26,300 bases of DNA. Origin: Spyradocola merdavium. Lineage in GTDB: Bacteria > Bacillota > Clostridia > Christensenellales > UBA1750. A model generated the notes under the pieces. That model was not told the DNA's origin. It saw only the letters and a program-made list of their open reading frames with translations, and made no database searches. The stretch lies in the NCBI GenBank assembly GCA_018711265.1, contig DVIM01000142.1:1-26300 (forward strand), given 5' to 3'. The position numbers and the translations under genes are program-made. Shown here in pieces: positions 1-7,643 of the stretch (positions are counted from its first letter, which is position 1; each line of letters starts with the position of its first letter).

Positions 1-61
1 GCTCAAGGAGATCCACGCGCTGGGCGGCGACTACGTGCAGGTGCTCCTGAGCGTGCAGTAG
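1..61 (+). CDS. 3' end of an unidentified gene
   Basis: The frame beginning at base 2 is open to a TAG at 59-61 and gives 19 residues ending in GGDYVQVLLSVQ. It is the only frame that fits the hairpin that follows it and the plus-strand gene after that. The fragment is too short to assign to a family. It could also be chance open sequence, because GC-rich DNA stays open in many frames. Confidence 0.4.
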   Translation, partial: LKEIHALGGDYVQVLLSVQ

Positions 62-88
62 TCCTCCGCAATACAATCTTTACAGAAA

Positions 89-122
89 AAATCCGCTCCG
101 GCGCAGCCGCCCGAGCGGATTT
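89..122. terminator. hairpin after the first partial gene
   Basis: A perfect 10-bp stem (AAATCCGCTC paired with GAGCGGATTT) encloses a 14-base GC-rich loop. On the plus strand only three T follow, so it would be a weak terminator for the upstream fragment. On the minus strand it is followed by six T (plus-strand A run 85-91), which is the stronger direction. It lies just before the RpiR-family gene, so it may insulate that gene. Confidence 0.5.
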
Positions 123-151
123 GTGCTATCCTAAGGGGGAAAGACTGTTTC

Positions 152-1003
152 ATGGAAGGGGAGAAACGGCCCATGCAGCTTCGGTTTCCCAGGATGCCCG
201 AGCAGCTCACGCGCGCGGACGCGCTCATCCTGGACTACATTTCCAACAACACGGAGGGGTTTCTCTTCTCCTCCATCGGCCAGCTCGCGCGCGCCCTCGG
301 CCTTTCGGAGGCGACGATCTCGCGCTTTGTCCGCCACGTCGGGTGCAGCGACTTTAAGGACCTCAAGCAGGTCGTCATGCGCCAGGCCGCCTTCGACGGC
401 CCGGCGGGAAAGATCGCCGCAACGCTGAACGAGGGCGCGGAGTTCACCCTCTCCTCCTGGGTCGCGCGCCAGCAGCAGAACCTGCAAAAGACGCTCGAGG
501 GGCTGGACGAGGGCGAGTTCGCCGCGGCGGTGCGGGCGCTGCTGGCCGCGCGCCGCGTCTTCATCCACGCCAAGAGCGCGTCCGCGTCGCTGGGCCAGCT
601 GCTCTTCTTCCGCCTGCGCCGGCTGGGGATCGAGGTCTCGCTCCTGCCCTCGGGCGGCTCCGAGGTGCTCGAAGGGCTGGCCCAGGTGCGCGCGGACGAC
701 CTCGTCGTGCTCTTCAGCTTTTCCAAGCTCTCGCGGGAGGGGCGCATCCTTTTGCAATGCCAGAGGGAGATCGGGTACCGCACGCTCTCCTTCTCCAGCC
801 GCGCCTTCCTCCCCGAGGGCGAGCGCGCGGACATCAACCTGTTCGTCTACCGGGGCGAGGCCAAGGAATACCACTCCATGGCCGCGCCCGCGGCCCTTGT
901 GGACGCGCTGGTCGTGGCGCTCTCCCAGCAGATGGGCGCGGAATCCGCCCAGCGCCTCGGCCGCCTGCACGCCATGAAGCGCGCCTACGCGCCGGACCGC
1001 TAA
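152..1003 (+). CDS. MurR/RpiR-family transcriptional regulator
   Basis: The 283-residue protein has the RpiR layout. An N-terminal helix-turn-helix covers about residues 20-80, with the recognition part around 41-72 (LSEATISRFVRHVG). A SIS sugar-phosphate-binding domain covers about 125-260, including the strand VFIHAKSASASLGQ and the VLFSFS segment. Such proteins usually sense a phosphosugar and repress or activate a nearby catabolic operon. The start at 152 has AAGGGGGA eleven bases upstream; an ATG at 173, preceded by GGGGAG, is also possible. The gene converges on the phosphonate operon and shares its terminator. The C-P lyase pathway makes ribose phosphates, so a phosphosugar sensor beside it is plausible, but its target is inferred from position alone. 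Confidence 0.85.
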   Translation: MEGEKRPMQLRFPRMPEQLTRADALILDYISNNTEGFLFSSIGQLARALGLSEATISRFVRHVGCSDFKDLKQVVMRQAAFDGPAGKIAATLNEGAEFTLSSWVARQQQNLQKTLEGLDEGEFAAAVRALLAARRVFIHAKSASASLGQLLFFRLRRLGIEVSLLPSGGSEVLEGLAQVRADDLVVLFSFSKLSREGRILLQCQREIGYRTLSFSSRAFLPEGERADINLFVYRGEAKEYHSMAAPAALVDALVVALSQQMGAESAQRLGRLHAMKRAYAPDR

Positions 1004-1007
1004 AGCC

Positions 1008-1053
1008 AAAAAGGGTCCGCTCCGTGTTTTTTCACGGGGCGGGCCCTTTTTTT
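1008..1053. terminator. strong bidirectional terminator between rpiR-like gene and phn operon
   Basis: A stem of about 19 bp (1008-1026 with 1033-1051, including G-T pairs) has a T6 loop and an A run on one flank and a T run on the other. It can therefore stop transcription from both sides. The plus-strand regulator stops at 1003 and the minus-strand dehydrogenase stops at 1060, so it ends both converging units. Confidence 0.9.
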
Positions 1054-1059
1054 GTTTTG

Positions 1060-2187
1060 TCAGCAGGAGCGGGGCGGCTGTCCGGCCAGGATGCGCGCAT
1101 AGAGCGCGCGCAGCGTCTCCTCCTCCAGGGCGACCGGGTTGTTCGAGAGGCGCTCGGGGTTGACGGACCGCGCGAGCACGTCCAGCGCATCCATGCGGAA
1201 TCCCTCGCTCCGCTCGCCGCGGAAGAGCGCGGCCTGCAGGCCCCAGAGCCTGCGCGGCAGCTCCGCGGGCCCTGCGCAGCCCATCTCCCGCGCGACGTCC
1301 GCCAGAACCCCGCGCACATGCGCCCAGCCCCGCGCGTCCACGCAGCGCTCCGGATGGTTCAGGGCGCACTGCAGGACGTGCGGCAGGCACACGGCCACCG
1401 CGCGGCCGTGCGGGATGCCGAAGAGGCTGGTGAGCTTATAGCTCATGGCGTGGCCCGCGGTGGTCTGCGTCTGGTTGATGGCCTGGCCGGCGAGGTTGGC
1501 GGCGCGGAGCATGTCCTCGTTGGCCTCGCGCTGGTTGTGCAGGCTGCCGTCCATGGCGGTGAGGACCAGGCGAACCGCGCGCAGGGCGACGGCCCGGCTC
1601 TCCGGCGTCGAGCGCACGGACCAGGCGGACTCGATCCCCTGGCACAGGGCGTCGAGCAGCGTGCACTTCTTCTGGTAGAGGGGCAGGGTGTCCAGCGCGT
1701 CGGCGTCCAGGATCGCAAGGTCCGGCAGTGCGGCCGTGCTGGCGACGGAGCGCTTTTCGCCGTTCACGTAGACGACGGCAAAGTGCGTGCTCTCGCTGCC
1801 GGTTCCGGCGGTCGTGGGCACGGCCACGAGCGGCACGCCGTTCTCCTGCAGGGGCTGGGCCAGGCAGTCCTGCTCCGGGTCCATGCGCGCAAAGAGCTTG
1901 ATGCACTTGCCCACGTCCAGGCTGCTGCCGCCGCCGACGGCCACGACCGCGTCGCAATTCTCCGCGCGGAAGGCCTCCACGCCGCGGAGCACGTCCTCGT
2001 ACTTCGGGTTGGAGGAAAAGCCCTGGAACATGGCGCAGGGCACGGGGCCGGACGCGATGGGCCCGGCCATGCGCAGATGGGGAAACGCCGCATCGCACAC
2101 GAGGAGGAACTTGCGCACGCCCCGCTCCTTTAGGAAGGGGAAGAGCGTCTCCTCCGCCCGGCGGCGGCAGACGATCTGCTGGCTCAT
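1060..2187 (-). CDS. iron-type (group III) alcohol dehydrogenase, phosphonate-associated
   Basis: The 375-residue protein is a full-length Fe-ADH. It has the nucleotide-binding loop GGGSSLDVGK (85-94), TTAGTGSES (125-133), and candidate metal ligands D179, H246 (GHAMSY) and H260 (GIPHGRA). The ligand usually found four residues after the Asp is His in FucO-type enzymes; here it is Gln183. It is the last gene of the phosphonate operon, and its ATG overlaps the stop of the PHP gene by four bases. Some Fe-ADHs in phosphonate clusters reduce phosphonoacetaldehyde. Since phnX is in the same operon, this one could oxidise 2-hydroxyethylphosphonate to phosphonoacetaldehyde, run the reverse reaction, or reduce the acetaldehyde that PhnX releases. 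The family is certain; the substrate is inference. Confidence 0.88.
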   Translation of the reverse strand: MSQQIVCRRRAEETLFPFLKERGVRKFLLVCDAAFPHLRMAGPIASGPVPCAMFQGFSSNPKYEDVLRGVEAFRAENCDAVVAVGGGSSLDVGKCIKLFARMDPEQDCLAQPLQENGVPLVAVPTTAGTGSESTHFAVVYVNGEKRSVASTAALPDLAILDADALDTLPLYQKKCTLLDALCQGIESAWSVRSTPESRAVALRAVRLVLTAMDGSLHNQREANEDMLRAANLAGQAINQTQTTAGHAMSYKLTSLFGIPHGRAVAVCLPHVLQCALNHPERCVDARGWAHVRGVLADVAREMGCAGPAELPRRLWGLQAALFRGERSEGFRMDALDVLARSVNPERLSNNPVALEEETLRALYARILAGQPPRSC

Positions 2188-3014
2188 GCGCTCTCCCTCC
2201 CCGCGTCCGCGCCGCCCGTCACGCGCTCGGCGCCGCTCTGCTCGGAGAGGCAGGCGCCAACGCCCAGGGGGTTCTTCTCGTAGAGGCCGTGGAAGTCGCT
2301 GCCCCCGGTGAGGAAGAGCCCCTGCTCCCCGGCGATGCGGTCGATCAGGGCGCGGTCGCGGGCGGAATTGGCCGGGTGGTTCCGCTCCAGGCCGCAGAGG
2401 CCCGCGCGCACCAGCGCCGGGATCAGGGCGAAGTTCTGCTGCTGGCCGGGATGCGCGAGCACCGCCAGCCCGCCCGCGGCGCGCAGCACGCGCACGGCCT
2501 CGTAGGGGTTCAGGTACTGGATGTCAAAGTCGCAGATGCCGCCGTTCTTGAACACGCTGCGGTAGAAGCCGCCGAACATGTCCGGCGCCTGGCCGGTCTT
2601 GACCAGGTACTCCATGATGTGCTGCTTGTAGATATAGCGGCCGTTTGCGCGGTGGAGCGCGCCCTCATCGATGGAGAAGCCGTTCCTGCGCAGGGTCTCG
2701 ATCTGGCGCAGGGAGTTCTCGTGCCGGGCGAGCAGCAGGGGGTGGACGAAGCGCTCGACCGCCTCCCGGTCCTGCACGCCGTAGCCGAGCACATGCACGC
2801 GCAGGTTCGCCGCGTAGTCAAAGCAGGAGATCTCGATGCCGGGCAGGACGCGCACGGGCAGGCCCTCCGGGATCTGGCCGGCCCCCTCGAGCGTGTCGTG
2901 ATCGGTCACGGCGATGGCGTCCAGGCCCGCGGCCGCGGCCTCGCGGGCCAGCTCCTCGATGGTATCGCTCCCGTCGGAGACGCGGGAGTGCATGTGCAGA
3001 TCTGCTCGAATCAT
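2184..3014 (-). CDS. PHP-domain cyclic-phosphate phosphoesterase (PhnPP-like)
   Basis: The 276-residue protein shows the PHP metal-site motifs in order: DLHMHS (5-10), D14, TDHDT (37-41), E61, H74, H132, AHP (187-189), H213 and GSDFH (238-242). It would be a soluble metal-dependent phosphoesterase. A PHP enzyme in C-P lyase operons (PhnPP, reported from Eggerthella lenta, from memory) hydrolyses both ester bonds of 5-phosphoribosyl 1,2-cyclic phosphate, the product of the lyase. That would replace PhnP and PhnN, neither of which is seen here. The ATG at 3014 overlaps the phnL stop (ATGA), and the gene's own stop overlaps the dehydrogenase start. The frame stays open further upstream, but that part lies over phnL. 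Family assignment is firm; the exact substrate follows from context. Confidence 0.85.
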   Translation of the reverse strand: MIRADLHMHSRVSDGSDTIEELAREAAAAGLDAIAVTDHDTLEGAGQIPEGLPVRVLPGIEISCFDYAANLRVHVLGYGVQDREAVERFVHPLLLARHENSLRQIETLRRNGFSIDEGALHRANGRYIYKQHIMEYLVKTGQAPDMFGGFYRSVFKNGGICDFDIQYLNPYEAVRVLRAAGGLAVLAHPGQQQNFALIPALVRAGLCGLERNHPANSARDRALIDRIAGEQGLFLTGGSDFHGLYEKNPLGVGACLSEQSGAERVTGGADAGRESA

Positions 3015-3703
3015 TGCAGCGTTCCCTCCGAGATGTTGAAGACCTTGTCGCACAGGCCGTCCATGAACTCCAGGTCGTGGAAGATGCCGACCATGCTCTT
3101 GCCCTTTTCCTTGAGCTGCATGAGCATGTCCTTGACCAGGACCTTGGTCTTGTTGTCCAGGGAGGCGGTCGGCTCGTCCAGGAGCATCAGGCGCGGCTGC
3201 TTGACCATGGTGTGGGCCAGGTTCAGGCGCAGGCGCTCGCCGCCGGAGAAGGTGTTCGGGTACAGGGACCAGAGGTTCTCCGGCAGGCGGAAGTAGCGCA
3301 GCATCTCCTCGGCGCGCGCCTCGGCCTCGGCGCTGTCCGTGCCCAGCTCCAGCAGCGCGTTCATGACGTGCTCCTTGGCCGTGGTGCGGGGCATGACGTG
3401 CAGGAACTGGGAGACGTAGCCGATCTCGTTGCGGCGCAGGTAGAGGATCTCGCGCTCGGTGGCCTGGGTCAGGTCGATGGGGCCGAAGGCGAGGCTGTCG
3501 TAGACGATGCTCCCGGTCGTGGCCAGGTAGGTGCGGTGGATGCACTTGAGGATCGTGGACTTACCCGCGCCGGAGAGGCCGACGATGCCGATAAACTCCC
3601 CCTCCTGCAGGCGCAGCGTGATGTCCTGGCAGGAGCGGATGCGCTTTTGCGCGTTGTGGATATAGAACTCCTTGGAGAGGTGCTCGATGGAGAGAATTGC
3701 CAT
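3011..3703 (-). CDS. phnL: PhnL, ABC-type ATPase subunit of the C-P lyase system
   Basis: The 230-residue protein is a lone ABC ATPase with Walker A GLSGAGKST (42-50), a Q-loop at Q99 (VSQF), signature FSGGERLRL (152-160), Walker B LMLLDEPTAS (172-181) and a switch His at 209 (GIFHD). PhnL is needed in the C-P lyase pathway and is thought to work with the GHIJ core, not as a transporter. In E. coli, PhnG, H, I and L together couple phosphonate to the ribose C1 of ATP. The ATG at 3703 has an exact AGGAGG, lying at the end of phnM four bases away. PhnK and PhnL are separated by phnM, as gene order often varies in this family. Confidence 0.95.
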   Translation of the reverse strand: MAILSIEHLSKEFYIHNAQKRIRSCQDITLRLQEGEFIGIVGLSGAGKSTILKCIHRTYLATTGSIVYDSLAFGPIDLTQATEREILYLRRNEIGYVSQFLHVMPRTTAKEHVMNALLELGTDSAEAEARAEEMLRYFRLPENLWSLYPNTFSGGERLRLNLAHTMVKQPRLMLLDEPTASLDNKTKVLVKDMLMQLKEKGKSMVGIFHDLEFMDGLCDKVFNISEGTLQ

Positions 3704-3707
3704 TGTC

Positions 3708-4877
3708 TTACCTCCTGTACTCGACCCGCGAGGTTGCGCGGCCGTCCACCAGGACGTGGGTGATGACGGGATAGTTGTCCAGAATCTCCACGATGAGCAG
3801 GTCCGCCTTCCGCCCCGGGGCGATCTCGCCGTAGTCGGGCAGGCCCACGGCCAGCGCCGGGTTGCGCGTGGCCTTGCGCACCACCTCGGGGAGCGGCAGG
3901 CCGTACTTGCTGTGGAGCAGGAAGACCCCGTGCAGGATGGCCGGCGGGTAGTAGTCCGAGCAGAGGATGTCCGCGCAGCCGGCCTGCACCGCCTCGGCCG
4001 CGGACATGTTGCCCGAGTGGGAGCCGCCGCGCAGGATGTTCGGCGCGCCGACGACCGTGTAGAAGCCCAGGGACTTGGCGTACTGCGCGGCCGGGATGGT
4101 GATGGGGAACTCGCTGATGTCCACGCCGATTTCGCGGTTGAGGTCGAGCTTTTCGCGCGTGTCGTCGTCGTGGGAGGCCACGGCGATGCCGCGGCTGTGC
4201 GCCAAGCGCGCAAGGTCCCGCAGCTGGGCAAAGGAGAGCATCTCCTTGTTCTTTTCCCGCTCCAGGAATCCCTCGAAGTCGTAGTCCTCCTCCGCCATGC
4301 CGCTGTACTTGGCCAGCGCCGTGCGGTAGATGGCCAGGTCCTTGTACTGGCCCTGTCCGGGCGAGTGGTCCATGAAGGAGATCTCGTGGATGAGCCCGTG
4401 CTCGATCATGTCCACGGCGATGTCGTAGGCGTCCAGGTTGTCGATCTCCAGCCGCAGGTGGAAGCGGTGGTGGATGAGGTGGTAGCGGTCGTGGATGTCG
4501 CGGATGAGGGCGGCCATCTCCCGCACGCTCTGGAGCGTGCGCAGGGGGCTCTTGCCGAACTTCTCGTCCTTGTAGAGGGAAAAGGAGTGGAAGATGGTCG
4601 TGATGCCCTGGTGCAGGAGCTCGCGCTCGCACTCCTTCAGGGCGAGCTCAAAGTCGAACCGGGCCGTGGGCCGGGGCAGGATGAACTGCTCGATGCGGTC
4701 GGAGTGGATGTCGAGAAAGCCCGGCAGCACGTAGCGGCCGTGCGCGTCGATGACGCGGTCGGCACCCTGCGGGATCTCGTCCTCGATGCCGCGGATGCGG
4801 TCGTCCGCAAGGACGAGGATCTTGCCGTCCTGCACGCGGTCCGGCAGGACCAGGCGTCCGTTCTTGATGGCGATCAT
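3708..4877 (-). CDS. phnM: PhnM, ribose 1-methylphosphonate 5-triphosphate diphosphatase
   Basis: The 389-residue protein is an amidohydrolase-fold enzyme that removes pyrophosphate from alpha-D-ribose 1-alkylphosphonate 5-triphosphate, giving the substrate of the PhnJ lyase. Metal-site features are DIHSD (56-60), H136-H137, H171, the PhnM-type SHDDDT (235-240) and CSDYYP (306-311). The composite beta-sandwich ends fit the family (residues 1-50 and 350-389, with PGRKADLLIV). Length matches E. coli PhnM, about 378. The start at 4877 is preceded by AAGGAGGAG. A 17-base gap separates it from the phnK stop, one of the few non-overlapping joins in this part of the operon. Confidence 0.96.
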   Translation of the reverse strand: MIAIKNGRLVLPDRVQDGKILVLADDRIRGIEDEIPQGADRVIDAHGRYVLPGFLDIHSDRIEQFILPRPTARFDFELALKECERELLHQGITTIFHSFSLYKDEKFGKSPLRTLQSVREMAALIRDIHDRYHLIHHRFHLRLEIDNLDAYDIAVDMIEHGLIHEISFMDHSPGQGQYKDLAIYRTALAKYSGMAEEDYDFEGFLEREKNKEMLSFAQLRDLARLAHSRGIAVASHDDDTREKLDLNREIGVDISEFPITIPAAQYAKSLGFYTVVGAPNILRGGSHSGNMSAAEAVQAGCADILCSDYYPPAILHGVFLLHSKYGLPLPEVVRKATRNPALAVGLPDYGEIAPGRKADLLIVEILDNYPVITHVLVDGRATSRVEYRR

Positions 4878-4894
4878 GTGGCTCCTCCTTCTTC

Positions 4895-5734
4895 TTACAG
4901 CAGGGAATAGACGAGCTGCTGCGTGTAGGCCTGCTGCGGGTCCTCGAGGATCTGGTCCGTCAGGCCCTTTTCGATGATGCGGCCGTCGAGCATGACGACG
5001 GTGCGGTCGGCCAGCATCCGGATGACGGCCAGGTCGTGCGAGACGAGCAGGATGGAGATGCCATAGCGCGCGCGGATCTTGCGGATGAGGTCGAGCACGC
5101 GGGCCTGCACGGAGAGGTCCAGGCCCGTGGTGACCTCGTCCAGCAGGAGCAGGGAGGGGTTGTTGGCCAGGGCCTTGGAGATCTGGACGCGCTGCTGCAT
5201 GCCGCCGGAGAAGTTCCGCGGCGCCTCGCTCATGCGGGAGGTGAGGATCTCCACGGCCGAGAGCAGCTCCTTGGCGCGCTCGGTCATCTGCCCGGCGTTG
5301 CGGGAGCCGGCGGCGATGATCTTTTCGGCGATGTTGCCGGCGGCGGAGTAGTCCATGCGCAGGCCGCGGATGGGGTTCTGGTAGACCATGCCCATCAGCG
5401 TGTTCTTGATGTGGCGCTTTTCGGCGGCGGAGGCCTCCCAGATGCTCTTCTTTCCCTCGTGGAAGTTCTGCAGGAACGCCTGGCCGGCCGTGGGCTCCAG
5501 GTCAAAGTACAGGCTCTGCATGAGGGTGGACTTTCCCGATCCGCTCTCCCCGACGATGCCCAGCACCTCGCCGGGGTAGACGTCCAGGGAGATGTCGTTT
5601 GCGGCGTAGACCGTGCCGCACTTGGGGCAGCGGTTCTTTTCGAGCTTGCCCCCGGCAAGGCAGTGCGGGCAGCCCTCTCCGTAGCGCACGGTGAGATGCT
5701 GCACGCTCAAGACCGGCGTTTCCTGAAGCCTCAT
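4895..5734 (-). CDS. phnK: PhnK, ABC-type ATPase subunit of C-P lyase, with a zinc-ribbon insert
   Basis: The 279-residue protein carries Walker A GESGSGKST (62-70), a Q-loop at Q119 (VYQNP), signature FSGGMQQR (175-182), Walker B LLLLDEV (195-201) and switch H233. PhnK binds the PhnGHIJ core at PhnJ. Between the first strand and the Walker A loop there is an insert with C22-x2-C25 and C36-x2-C39, a four-cysteine pattern expected to bind zinc. E. coli PhnK lacks it as far as I recall. The ATG at 5734 overlaps the phnJ stop by four bases. The frame remains open further upstream, but that stretch lies over phnJ. This is the operon's less usual member because of the insert. Confidence 0.94.
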   Translation of the reverse strand: MRLQETPVLSVQHLTVRYGEGCPHCLAGGKLEKNRCPKCGTVYAANDISLDVYPGEVLGIVGESGSGKSTLMQSLYFDLEPTAGQAFLQNFHEGKKSIWEASAAEKRHIKNTLMGMVYQNPIRGLRMDYSAAGNIAEKIIAAGSRNAGQMTERAKELLSAVEILTSRMSEAPRNFSGGMQQRVQISKALANNPSLLLLDEVTTGLDLSVQARVLDLIRKIRARYGISILLVSHDLAVIRMLADRTVVMLDGRIIEKGLTDQILEDPQQAYTQQLVYSLL

Positions 5735-6585
5735 TTGCACTTGGAACGCACCTCCCGGCAATAGGATGTATCGGAGCACTGGTAGTACCTCTCGCCCGTT
5801 GCGGAGTCGTAGATCTCGTCTAGGTAGGTATCCGTGCTTCCGCACAGGCGGCACTTCTTGCCCGCAAAGCTCTCCCGCTCAAAGGGCACGTCGTCAAAGG
5901 CCAGGGAGACGACCTTGGTGTGCGGCGGGATGGCGTAGATCTTCTTCTCGCGCCCGGCGCCGAAGAGGTAGAGGCAGTCCGCCTCGTGGAGCTTGGGGTT
6001 GTCGAACTTGGGGATGGGGCTGGGGTTCATGATGTAGCGGTCCTCGACCAGGCAGGGGTATTCCGCGGAGATGGTGACCTTGCCGTACTTGACCAGGCTC
6101 TCGTAGAGCTGGAGCCAGATGGCCGCGTAGTCCGACTCGGCGTGCATCTTCTTGGTGACGCTCTCCTGCGGCTCGACGACGCGCAGGGGCTCGGGCAGGG
6201 GCACCTGCAGGATGAGGATCTGGTCGTTGCGCAGGGGGATCTCCGGAACGCGGTGGCGCGTCTGGATGAGGGTCGCGTCCTGGGTGCGGGTGGTCACGGG
6301 CACGCCCGTGCACATGCGCACGAACTTCTTGATGTTGACGGCGTTGACGCTCTCGTCGCTGCCCTGGTCGATGACCTTGAGGGTGTCCTCCGGCCCGATC
6401 AGCGAGAGGGTGAGCTGAATGCCGCCCGTGCCCCAGCCGCGGCCGATGGGCAGCTCGCGCGAGCCGAAGGGCACCTGGTAGCCGGGGATGGCCACGGCCT
6501 TGAGCACGCTTCTGCGGATCTCGCGCTTGGAGCCCTCGTCCAGGAAGGCATAGTTATATTTTTCCATGCTCTGTTTGTCCATCAT
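5731..6585 (-). CDS. phnJ: PhnJ, radical SAM carbon-phosphorus lyase
   Basis: The 284-residue protein is the catalytic subunit that breaks the C-P bond of ribose 1-alkylphosphonate 5-phosphate, yielding the alkane and the 1,2-cyclic phosphate. It uses an unusual radical SAM site. The Fe-S ligands are visible at C245, C248 and C270, with a fourth cysteine at C276, aligning with C241, C244, C266 and C272 of E. coli. The glycyl-radical residue aligns at G35 in AIPGYQVPFG (Gly32 in E. coli). The ATG at 6585 overlaps the phnI stop and has GGAGGA upstream. The N-terminal part is highly conserved (GWGTGGIQLT, 50-59). All expected catalytic residues are present. Confidence 0.97.
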   Translation of the reverse strand: MMDKQSMEKYNYAFLDEGSKREIRRSVLKAVAIPGYQVPFGSRELPIGRGWGTGGIQLTLSLIGPEDTLKVIDQGSDESVNAVNIKKFVRMCTGVPVTTRTQDATLIQTRHRVPEIPLRNDQILILQVPLPEPLRVVEPQESVTKKMHAESDYAAIWLQLYESLVKYGKVTISAEYPCLVEDRYIMNPSPIPKFDNPKLHEADCLYLFGAGREKKIYAIPPHTKVVSLAFDDVPFERESFAGKKCRLCGSTDTYLDEIYDSATGERYYQCSDTSYCREVRSKCK

Positions 6586-7643
6586 GTCGTTTTCCTCCGC
6601 GTCTTGCGCACCGCGTCCAGCTTGGACTGGAAGGTGACGTAGTGCGGCAGCTTCAGGTGGGAGATGAAGCCGTTCATCTCCAGGCTGTCGCCGTGCATCA
6701 GGACGAACTCGTCGTTCTGCGTGGGGAAGTCGCCGGTGGTGCTCAGCTCGTGGTCGAGCACCGCCATGGCGATGGCCTTGTTCTCGTTGCGGCCGAACAC
6801 CGCGCCGTAGCCGCAGGAGAGCTTGAGCTGGTTCTTGTCGTCGGCCTCGTTGAAGACCTCGACCTCGGTCAGCAGCACGTCGCCGATGTACAGGCTCTCC
6901 TCCGGGTTCTCCAGGTACGGCACCTCCAGCTCGACGGCGCCCACGCGCAGCTCGCCGACGGTGGGGTGCACCTGGCCAAAGCCGCGCAGCACGGAATACG
7001 ACAGGCCGGAGATGAAGCCCGTGTCCGCGCGGGACAGGGTCTGCAGCCGCGCGCTGCGGGGCGCGGGGAACTCCAGCAGGTTCTGCGTGACGTCAAAGGG
7101 CTTCTCGTCGTTCGTCGGGAAGCGGTCGATCAGCCCCTCGTCCTTGAGGGTGTCGGAGACGCGGGGGCTGTCCGGCGCCTCGACGGGCGTCTGGCTCTGC
7201 ACGAGGTCGCGCATCTTCTTCTGCAGGGCGGGGGCATCCTCCGTCTCCAGGGAAAAGTTCATCAGGCGGTGGGTATAGTCATAGGTCGCGCCGAGAACCT
7301 GGCCGCCGGGGATGTCCTTAAACGCCGCGGAAATGCGGCGGGCAATGCGCATGTCCTGCGTGTTGACGATGCGCGTGTCATAGCTGCGCTTGAGGGTGGA
7401 GCGATAGGCGCGCAGCAGGAACACGGCCTCGTCCGAGGAGCCCTCGCACTGCTTGAGGGCCAGGGCCGCGTACCGCTTGGAGTAAAGGCCCGCCTCGCTC
7501 ATCACGCGGTCGACGAGCAGGCTCATCTTCTCCTCGATCACCTCGAGGTCCAGGTCCTTATCCGTGCCGCTCCGATAGTAGTTTAAGAGCGCGATGCTGG
7601 CCTCGATCGCCTCTTCGCCGCCGGATACCGCTACATAGGCCAT
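6582..7643 (-). CDS. phnI: PhnI, C-P lyase core subunit (phosphonate ribosylation)
   Basis: The 353-residue protein matches PhnI along its length. In E. coli, PhnI is a nucleosidase alone and, with PhnG, H and L, joins the phosphonate to ATP with release of adenine. The C-terminal HLKLPH (329-334) gives the two histidines, five residues apart, corresponding to the E. coli pair that binds zinc near the PhnJ active site. The segment GYGAVFGRNENKAIAMA (278-294) is typical. The ATG at 7643 shares one base with the phnH stop (TAATG), which suggests coupled translation, and has GGAGGA upstream. The frame runs further upstream but lies over phnH. Confidence 0.96.
   Translation of the reverse strand: MAYVAVSGGEEAIEASIALLNYYRSGTDKDLDLEVIEEKMSLLVDRVMSEAGLYSKRYAALALKQCEGSSDEAVFLLRAYRSTLKRSYDTRIVNTQDMRIARRISAAFKDIPGGQVLGATYDYTHRLMNFSLETEDAPALQKKMRDLVQSQTPVEAPDSPRVSDTLKDEGLIDRFPTNDEKPFDVTQNLLEFPAPRSARLQTLSRADTGFISGLSYSVLRGFGQVHPTVGELRVGAVELEVPYLENPEESLYIGDVLLTEVEVFNEADDKNQLKLSCGYGAVFGRNENKAIAMAVLDHELSTTGDFPTQNDEFVLMHGDSLEMNGFISHLKLPHYVTFQSKLDAVRKTRRKTT

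Noticed and set aside
79..132. Promoter for the RpiR-type gene from TTTACA at 79-84
   Set aside because: No acceptable -10 at 16-18 bases, and the region is taken up by the hairpin at 89-122.
2184..3545. Longer PHP protein starting inside phnL
   Set aside because: The extra 177 codons lie over phnL in another frame and have no similarity to PHP proteins. The ATG at 3014 overlaps the phnL stop in the usual way.
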